7,061 nucleotides of DNA from Clostridiales bacterium (lineage in GTDB: Bacteria; Bacillota; Clostridia; Christensenellales; Aristaeellaceae): contig DXVG01000092.1 of NCBI GenBank assembly GCA_019409045.1, positions 1 through 7,061 on the forward strand. Reading direction: 5' to 3'. The notes below the pieces were generated by a model. It was not told the origin of the DNA. It made no database searches and saw nothing but the letters and a program-made list of their open reading frames with translations. Each line of letters starts with the position of its first letter. Position 1 is the first letter of the stretch. Positions 1 to 4,612 of the stretch are shown one piece after another. The translations under genes and the position numbers were made by a program.

Positions 1-86
1 ACCGAGGACCAGATACTGCCCCATGAGCCCACGCGCATGGTGGTGTGCGCGCGCATGGGCTCATGGGGCAGTATCTGGTCCTCGGT
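1..86. repeat. Perfect 30-bp inverted repeat at the window edge (probable fold-back artefact)
   Basis: Bases 1-30 are the exact reverse complement of bases 57-86, with a 26-base spacer (31-56). The right arm lies inside the start of murB, read on the minus strand. The left arm is the same sequence turned round, so the murB reading frame runs into its own reverse complement after codon 32. The repeat begins exactly at base 1, and the junction has a 5-base identity (TGGGC on the minus strand, 31-27) between the authentic sequence and the inverted copy. These are marks of a fold-back chimera at a contig end. A genuine hairpin cannot be excluded from the sequence alone, but it would destroy a normally essential gene. 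Confidence 0.9.
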
Positions 87-122
87 GGCAATGGCGCGCA
101 GGCGCCGGAGCAGTTCTTCCAT
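1..122 (-). CDS. murB: MurB, UDP-N-acetylenolpyruvoylglucosamine reductase, N-terminal fragment cut by the left edge
   Basis: MurB is the cytoplasmic FAD enzyme that reduces UDP-GlcNAc-enolpyruvate with NADPH to UDP-MurNAc, the second committed step of peptidoglycan precursor synthesis. The ATG is at 122-120. The first 32 codons (to base 27) read MEELLRRLRA... and contain EPMRAHTTMRVG, which matches the conserved MurB start in which HTTxRxG is followed by GPAD, the beginning of the FAD-binding domain. Here the expected GPAD is missing, because bases 26-1 are the inverted copy of upstream sequence and give an unrelated SWGSIWSSV-like tail. The gene starts 35 bases after the stop of the ytvI-like gene on the same strand and may be co-transcribed with it. 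The upstream stretch is purine-rich (GGAAAGGGAAGC) but is only a weak Shine-Dalgarno match. Identification rests on a short conserved motif. Confidence 0.78.
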   Translation of the reverse strand, partial: MEELLRRLRAIATEDQILPHEPMRAHTTMRVGSWGSIWSS

Positions 123-157
123 GCAATCGCTTCCCTTTCCGTTCCCTTTGCAATGCC

Positions 158-1348
158 CTACGCGCCCGCCGCGGGCGGCCGCCCGCCCTTGCGGATGTAG
201 CGGTGCGCGCGGCGCGCCTTGTGCACCGTATCGTCCACCGGCCCGTTGAGCGCGGCCTTGAGGATGAGCACGATCACCGGCCCGATCAGCATGCCGCCAA
301 AGCCCATCACGCACAGGCCCGCGTACATGGCGGCCATGGTGACCAGCGGGTACAGCCCGAGCTGCACGCTGACCACGCGCGGCTCCACGATCTGCCGGGT
401 GACGATGGTGGTGATGTAGAGCACCGCCACGCCCACGCCCATGGCGATGTTGCCCGTGATGAAGCCCACCGCCGACATCGGGATCAGGAACAGGCCCGCG
501 CCGATGATGGGCAGCGCGTCCATCACGCCGATGAGCAGCGCCAGCAGCACCGAATAGGGGATGCGCAGTATCACAAAGCCGATGGACAGCTCCACCGCGA
601 TCAGCGCCATCATGATCAGCGCCGACTTGATCTGCCCGGCGATGCCGCGAAACACCGTGTCCTTCAGAAGCGTCAGCCGCCCGGAGGCGCGCTCGGGTAT
701 CCAGCGCCGGAAAAACGCGAATATGCGGGAGCGGTCGGCCACCATGTAGAACGTGCCCATGATGGTCAGCACGATAAAGAGTATGATCTGCGGCAGGTTC
801 ATCACCGTGGAGAGCGTCCAGTTGCTCACCGAGCCGAGCATGTCCATCGACAGCGAGCGAAGCTGCGCCAGCAGGTCGTTGATGGCGTCGTTGATAAAGG
901 CCGTCAGCTCCGGCGGCATGTCAAACCCCTGCCAGCCGAACAGGCCCGCGCCCACGCCCGCGAAGCCGCCCGCGTCGCTCCATTGCTGCACCGCGGCGGC
1001 GAGCCGGCTGACCCAGCCGGGCAGTGCGGCGATGAGCGCGCGAAGCTCCTCCAACACGCGCGCGCTGATGAGGACCAGGACCGTGGTGATCGCGCCGTAC
1101 ATCACCACCACGGCGATGAGGCTGGCCAGCTTGGCCGGCAGCCGTATCTTGCGAAACAGCGCCTCCAGCCGCCGGGCGACGGGGTGGATCACCCACGCAA
1201 GCGCCATGGCGATCGCCGACGGGGCGATGTATGGAAACAGCGCCGCAAACGCCAGCAGCGCCGCGAGCACCACAAGCACGATGCACACGCGGCGCGGCAG
1301 GTCGTTCCACCGCTGGTTGAGCTGCTTTACATTCTCCCAGTTGCTCAT
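158..1348 (-). CDS. ytvI: AI-2E family membrane protein, YtvI-like
   Basis: This is a 396-residue polytopic inner-membrane protein of the AI-2E/PerM superfamily. The substrate is not known from the sequence. Proteins of the YtvI branch are linked to sporulation in Bacillota, whereas other members are proposed as exporters or ion antiporters. Hydrophobic segments lie at about 21-57, 75-97, 180-203, 245-290, 293-315 and 331-365. The usual soluble loop lies between about 98 and 175. Family signatures in the C-terminal half are DALPIIGAG (277-285), the TGN at 298-300, RQIVEPRVVS (318-327) and QLGLYPLVT (329-337), which resemble the YtvI versions closely. The C-terminal tail is basic (KARRAHRYIRKGGR). 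The length fits the family. The ATG is preceded by AGGAGG at 1353-1358 with a 4-base spacing. A near-consensus promoter lies about 55 bases upstream. murB follows 35 bases downstream. The family is certain; the ytvI name is a judgement from motif resemblance. Confidence 0.85.
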   Translation of the reverse strand: MSNWENVKQLNQRWNDLPRRVCIVLVVLAALLAFAALFPYIAPSAIAMALAWVIHPVARRLEALFRKIRLPAKLASLIAVVVMYGAITTVLVLISARVLEELRALIAALPGWVSRLAAAVQQWSDAGGFAGVGAGLFGWQGFDMPPELTAFINDAINDLLAQLRSLSMDMLGSVSNWTLSTVMNLPQIILFIVLTIMGTFYMVADRSRIFAFFRRWIPERASGRLTLLKDTVFRGIAGQIKSALIMMALIAVELSIGFVILRIPYSVLLALLIGVMDALPIIGAGLFLIPMSAVGFITGNIAMGVGVAVLYITTIVTRQIVEPRVVSVQLGLYPLVTMAAMYAGLCVMGFGGMLIGPVIVLILKAALNGPVDDTVHKARRAHRYIRKGGRPPAAGA

Positions 1349-1403
1349 GCTCCCTCCTCTGCGCCGGGGGCGCGCACCCCGCGAAACAAAACACTCCTTT
1401 TAC

Positions 1404-1432
1404 ATTATACGAAAAACGCGGCGCTTTGTAAA
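1404..1432 (-). promoter_or_regulatory. Sigma-A type promoter for the ytvI-like gene
   Basis: Read on the minus strand, the -35 box is TTTACA (1432-1427), followed by a 17-base spacer and the perfect -10 box TATAAT (1409-1404). Transcription would start near 1397, giving a leader of about 50 bases that ends in the ribosome binding site at 1353-1358. It is the strongest promoter match in the window and fits a housekeeping sigma factor. Confidence 0.85.
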
Positions 1433-1453
1433 GTAAGGGCGTTCATCTTTAAT
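1426..1453 (+). promoter_or_regulatory. Candidate promoter for the sigma factor operon
   Basis: On the plus strand, TTGTAA (1426-1431), 16 bases, then TTTAAT (1448-1453) is a moderate housekeeping-type match, which would give a leader of about 80 bases. A second candidate is TGGACA (1491-1496), 18 bases, TCTAAT (1515-1520), but its start would fall inside the ribosome binding site at 1528-1534. I see no convincing ECF-type promoter: GAAC at 1486-1489 and CGTC at 1513-1516 are 23 bases apart, too far for the usual spacing. The first candidate overlaps the opposite-strand -35 box of the ytvI-like gene. Confidence 0.35.
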
Positions 1454-1541
1454 CTCATTCAAATTTTTCCGGCGGCGCGCTGCGCGAACGTGGACAAAAC
1501 CGGCGCGCGCCTCGTCTAATGCATGAAGGGAGGGACGCGGC

Positions 1542-2045
1542 ATGGACCGAAGCGAACGCGACCGGTGGCTCGAGGGCGCCATGCTCCGCTGGGAGCAGAG
1601 CCTCCTGCGCGTGTGCTTCGCCTATCTGGGCGACCTGGCGCTTGCCGAGGACGCGGTGCAGGAGACCTTCCTGAAGGCGTGGAAGAATCTCGACCGCTTC
1701 CGGGGCGAGGCCTCGGAAAAGACGTGGCTTCTGCGCATCGCCATCAACACCTGCAAGGACGTGCGCCGCAGCGCGTGGTTCCGCCGGGTGGACCGCGCCG
1801 TGTCGCTGGACAGCCTGCCCGAGGCGGGCGCGCCCTTTGCCGCGCGCGACCACGAGCTTGCGCGCGCCGTGCTCTCCCTCAAGCCGCGGCTGCGCGAGGC
1901 GGTATTGCTCTGCTGGTACCAGGAGCTCTCCGCCGACGAGGCGGCGCGGGCGCTGGGCGTTTCCCGATCGACCGTTTACAACCGCCTGAACAGGGCGCGC
2001 AGGCGCCTGCGCGGGGAATTGGAGGCGTGGCATGAAGAACAATGA
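1542..2045 (+). CDS. ECF-type RNA polymerase sigma factor (sigma-70 family)
   Basis: This is a 167-residue alternative sigma factor that would direct RNA polymerase to a small set of promoters, probably in response to an envelope or extracellular signal. It has only the two domains typical of ECF factors. Region 2 spans about 18-83, with the DAVQETFLKAWKNLDRF block at 37-53 and KTWLLRIAINTCKDVRR at 60-76. Region 4 spans about 104-160, with a helix-turn-helix at SADEAARALGVSRSTVYNRL (130-149) and a basic recognition end RARRRLRGEL. There is no region 1.1 or 3 and the length is normal. The ATG at 1542 follows GGGAGGG (1528-1534) with a 7-base spacing. It overlaps the next gene by 14 bases in another frame, so the two are probably translationally coupled. 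The regulon and the exact ECF group cannot be told from the sequence. Confidence 0.94.
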   Translation: MDRSERDRWLEGAMLRWEQSLLRVCFAYLGDLALAEDAVQETFLKAWKNLDRFRGEASEKTWLLRIAINTCKDVRRSAWFRRVDRAVSLDSLPEAGAPFAARDHELARAVLSLKPRLREAVLLCWYQELSADEAARALGVSRSTVYNRLNRARRRLRGELEAWHEEQ

Positions 2046-3189
2046 CGCGCAGATCGTCCGGGACGCGCTGGACAGGCGCCTCGCGGCGCTCGAGCCATCC
2101 GCGGCGCGCCGGGCGCGCATACGGGAAAAAATCGCACAGGAGGGACCGGTGATGAAGAAAAAACTGACCGTCAGCCTGGCCGTGGCGCTCATCGCGGCGC
2201 TTCTGCTGGCCGGCGTGGCGCTGGCCGTGGGGCTGAACCTGTTTGACGTGTTTGGGGAAAGCGACGAAAGGCTCTCCAGTGTCGCGGAAGAAGCGGTGCT
2301 GGAAAATGTGGACGCGCAGAGCGTGGAGAGCGAGGCGCTAGGCGCGACCGAAGCGGCCATTGAAAACGCCTACTACGACGGGCATGCGCTGATCGTGGCC
2401 TACAGCCTGAAAAACAACACGCGCGTGGAGGAATTTGCGCCCACGCAGCAGGCGCTTTCGCAGGCGGAGGCGCTGGAGGGCCCCGTGCACATCGCCGTGG
2501 GGCGCGAAGCCGACCGGGCGATCGTGGAGCGGTTCCATCAGGCGCAGGAGGACGGCGAGCCCTTCGGCATCGTCCAGTACGCGGTGTACCCGAGCGACCA
2601 CACGCTGACAAGCGACGGCGTCGACCTGCCACCTTCGGGCGAACGGACGCTGGAGGGCGAGGACGGCGCGCTTCTCAGCCTGCGCGAGTACGAGTTCCCC
2701 CTGCCCGAGGCGGCGCAGGACCGCGACGCATTGGACATAAGCATCCGACTGATCGAGAGCGCGAGCTACCTGTACTTCGACGGGGAGACCTGCTATTCGC
2801 TGCCCGGCACGCGGCGCGAGGCGGGGGAGATGACCGCCTGCGTGCGCCGCACGCCGGGAGAGGCGCGGCGCTATGCGGGCGAAGGCGAATTGGCGGGAGT
2901 GCCCCTGCAGATCGAGGCGCAGTTCTCCCGCGCCTATGGCTTGATCACGCTCAGGGCGGACGGCGCGCTCCCGGCGCTGGGGGCGGACGCGCGGTTGGAG
3001 ATTGCGGCAAGCGACGAGACGGGCGCGGCGATGCGCTGCCTAGGCGTGGATTCCCAGGCCGACACACTGACGTACCACTTCGACGGCACGGGCGCGCTGC
3101 CCGAGCGCATCACCGCGCGCCTCGTCCTTTCCGAAGGCGAGGGGCAGCGTGCAGGCGGCGCCGCCATAGAGCTTCTCCCCGCCGAATGA
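2032..3189 (+). CDS. Putative membrane-anchored anti-sigma factor, DUF4179-like
   Basis: This 385-residue protein has a short cytoplasmic N-terminus (about 1-44, charged, helix-like), one membrane segment at about 45-69 (KKKLTVSLAVALIAALLLAG...) and a large extracytoplasmic part (70-385) rich in acidic residues. Position directly after an ECF sigma gene, with a 14-base overlap, and the inside-short, outside-large topology are those of an anti-sigma factor that holds the sigma factor at the membrane until a signal arrives. The motif AIENAYYDGHALIVAYSLKN (109-128) resembles the start of DUF4179-type domains found beside sigma factors in Bacillota. No HxxxCxxC zinc-binding motif of classical ZAS anti-sigma domains is present. 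The start at 2032 follows GGAGG (2021-2025). A second in-frame ATG at 2152 also has a perfect ribosome binding site. The anti-sigma role is inferred from context; the domain family is a tentative match. Confidence 0.7.
   Translation: MKNNDAQIVRDALDRRLAALEPSAARRARIREKIAQEGPVMKKKLTVSLAVALIAALLLAGVALAVGLNLFDVFGESDERLSSVAEEAVLENVDAQSVESEALGATEAAIENAYYDGHALIVAYSLKNNTRVEEFAPTQQALSQAEALEGPVHIAVGREADRAIVERFHQAQEDGEPFGIVQYAVYPSDHTLTSDGVDLPPSGERTLEGEDGALLSLREYEFPLPEAAQDRDALDISIRLIESASYLYFDGETCYSLPGTRREAGEMTACVRRTPGEARRYAGEGELAGVPLQIEAQFSRAYGLITLRADGALPALGADARLEIAASDETGAAMRCLGVDSQADTLTYHFDGTGALPERITARLVLSEGEGQRAGGAAIELLPAE
2138..2154 (+). promoter_or_regulatory. Internal ribosome binding site and in-frame start in the anti-sigma gene
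   Basis: AGGAGGG (2138-2144) stands 7 bases before an ATG (2152-2154) that is in frame with the gene starting at 2032, at its codon 41. Translation from here would yield a 345-residue protein that begins MKKKLTVSLAVALIAALLLA. This looks like a signal peptide or signal anchor, and the protein would lack the cytoplasmic domain expected to bind the sigma factor. The match is stronger than the site serving the first start. Confidence 0.5.
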
Positions 3190-3205
3190 CCCCAAAATGA
3201 ACGAA

Positions 3206-3241
3206 CGCCCGGAGGCAGCACCAAGCCTCCGGGCGGTTTTT
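3206..3241 (+). terminator. Intrinsic terminator between convergent genes
   Basis: An 11-bp perfect stem (3206-3216 with 3225-3235, CGCCCGGAGGC and its complement) has an 8-base loop and is followed by G and five T (3237-3241). It lies 16 bases after the stop of the anti-sigma gene and ends the sigma/anti-sigma transcript. Read from the other side, the stem is followed by a looser T-rich stretch (TTCGTTCATTTT, 3205-3194), so it may also serve the peptidase gene, whose stop is at 3250-3248. Confidence 0.9.
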
Positions 3242-3247
3242 GCGTTT

Positions 3248-4495
3248 TCAGATGTTCAGCTCGTCCAGCGCCTTCTGCGCGCCCCTGCCCACCAGCGCCA
3301 CGGACGGCTCGGCGCACAAAAGCGCCCGCGCCAGTTCGTTCACGCCCTCGAAGGTCATGTTGTCGATGGCGGCGACGACCTCCTCCTCGCTGCGCGTGCG
3401 GTTCTGCAAAAGCAGCCTGCGCCCGGCGGCGTTCATGCGCGCGGAGGTGGACTCCTGCCCCAGGATGTAGCCCGCCCGGAGCTGCCGGCGCGCCATTTCA
3501 AACTCGGCGCGGGTCATGCCCTTTTCCGCCAGGTTCCGCGTCTCCCGAAGCGCCGTCTCCGCCACCTGCGCAAGCGTGTCCGGCCGCGTGGCGGCGTAGA
3601 TGGAGAGCATGCCGCAGTCCGTATAGGAGTTGGGGTAGCTGTAGATGGAGTAGGCGAGCCCGCTCTCCTCGCGGATCTTCTGAAACAGCCGGGAGGACAT
3701 GCTGCCGCCCAGCACGCTGCTGACCACGGAGAACTCGTAGCTCTCCTCGCCGCCGATGCGCACGCCGGGAAAGCCCAGGCACAGGTTCATCTGCTCGGTG
3801 TCCTTCTCGCGGCACAGGCGCGCGGGGCGGGCGGCGTGCGTGCAGAAATCGCGCGGGCGCCGCGCAGCCGACCACGCGCACAGGTGCGTCTGTGCCAGCG
3901 CGACCACCTGGTCCCAGTCGTAATGCCCGGCCAGCGCCAGCACCGCGCCCTCCGGCGCGTACATGCCGCCCCAGTAGGCGCGCAGGTCCTCGCGGGTAAA
4001 GGCGGACACGCGCGCCTCGCTTCCGAGGATGGGCCGCGCCACGGGCTGATCGCCAAAGTGGGCCAGCATGATCAGCTCGTGCACCACGTCCTCGGGCGAA
4101 TCCTCGGCCATGGCGATCTCCTCGAGCACAACGCCCTTTTCCTTTTCCAGCTCCGCGGGGTCGAATTTCGGCGCGGTGGCAAGGTCGCAGAGCACGTCCA
4201 CGGCCAGCGGCAGGTTTTCGTCCACCACCTTGGCGTAGAAGCAGGTGCACTCCTTGGAGGTAAACGCGTTGAGCTGGCCGCCCACCGCGTCCATCTCCTC
4301 GGCGATCTGCCGCGCGGTGCGCCTGTGCGTGCCCTTGAACACCATGTGCTCCAGAAAGTGGCTCACGCCCGCCTCGGCCGCGGTTTCGTACTGCGAGCCC
4401 GCGTCCAGCCAGAGCCCGACCGACACCGAGCGCACATGGTCGATCCGCTCGCCGATGACGCGCAGGCCGTTGGGAAGCGTTACCTGGTCATACAA
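3248..4495 (-). CDS. M16 family zinc metallopeptidase (pitrilysin / processing-peptidase-like)
   Basis: This 415-residue peptidase belongs to family M16, in the single-chain branch (about 400-430 residues) found next to pnp in many Bacillota (the B. subtilis equivalent is called MlpA/YmxG). The N-terminal domain carries the inverted zinc motif HFLEH at 46-50, in which the two histidines bind zinc and E49 is the catalytic base. The third zinc ligand is in the conserved VVLEEI at 122-127 (E125 or E126). The C-terminal half has the conserved GGSMSSRLFQKIREESGLAY (263-282), followed by SIYS. No signal peptide is seen, so it is cytoplasmic. The start is TTG at 4495-4493, 8 bases after GGGAGGG (4510-4504). 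The conserved VTLPNGLRVI begins at residue 5, and no in-frame ATG lies upstream close enough to replace it. The substrate is unknown. It follows pnp by 117 bases on the same strand. Confidence 0.94.
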   Translation of the reverse strand: MYDQVTLPNGLRVIGERIDHVRSVSVGLWLDAGSQYETAAEAGVSHFLEHMVFKGTHRRTARQIAEEMDAVGGQLNAFTSKECTCFYAKVVDENLPLAVDVLCDLATAPKFDPAELEKEKGVVLEEIAMAEDSPEDVVHELIMLAHFGDQPVARPILGSEARVSAFTREDLRAYWGGMYAPEGAVLALAGHYDWDQVVALAQTHLCAWSAARRPRDFCTHAARPARLCREKDTEQMNLCLGFPGVRIGGEESYEFSVVSSVLGGSMSSRLFQKIREESGLAYSIYSYPNSYTDCGMLSIYAATRPDTLAQVAETALRETRNLAEKGMTRAEFEMARRQLRAGYILGQESTSARMNAAGRRLLLQNRTRSEEEVVAAIDNMTFEGVNELARALLCAEPSVALVGRGAQKALDELNI

Positions 4496-4553
4496 GGCAT
4501 TGTCCCTCCCATAAACAGATGTGCTTATTTTCCCCGCCCCGGGGGCGAATCAT

Positions 4554-4597
4554 GCGGCCCCCGCGCAGTCCGGAACGCTCCGGCGCGCGGGGGCCGC
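4554..4597 (-). other. Long hairpin between pnp and the M16 peptidase gene
   Basis: A perfect 13-bp GC-rich stem (4554-4566 with 4585-4597) encloses a second 5-bp stem (4570-4574 with 4579-4583) and a 4-base loop ACGC. It begins about 15 bases after the pnp stop on the minus strand. A U tract does not follow on either strand, so it is not a normal intrinsic terminator. A second short GC palindrome lies at 4535-4547. Possible roles are protection of the pnp 3' end from exonucleases, an RNase III processing site, or pausing. The rest of the 117-base gap holds only the ribosome binding site of the peptidase gene, and I see no promoter. Confidence 0.75.
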
Positions 4598-4612
4598 CTC
4601 GGGCTATGCCGT

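Noticed and set aside
171..186. A 16-bp perfect palindrome (GCGGGCGG and its complement)
   Set aside because: It lies in the last codons of the ytvI-like gene, in a Gly/Arg/Pro/Ala-coding GC run, with no U tract after it on either strand. Composition explains it well enough, and I have no evidence for a terminator or operator.
1486..1516. GAAC ... CGTC as an autoregulated ECF promoter for the sigma operon
   Set aside because: The two elements are 23 bases apart, whereas ECF promoters usually have about 15-17 bases between them, and the start would crowd the ribosome binding site.
23..1519. A 498-codon open frame on the plus strand opposite the ytvI-like gene
   Set aside because: The same effect: its His/Arg/Asp/Gln-rich translation is the complement of membrane-protein codons, it starts inside the fold-back repeat, and it has no ribosome binding site or recognisable domain.
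1622..1882. Minus-strand open frames opposite the sigma and anti-sigma genes (also around 2189-2744)
   Set aside because: They are Arg/Ser/Pro-rich shadows of the real plus-strand genes, without ribosome binding sites or known domains.
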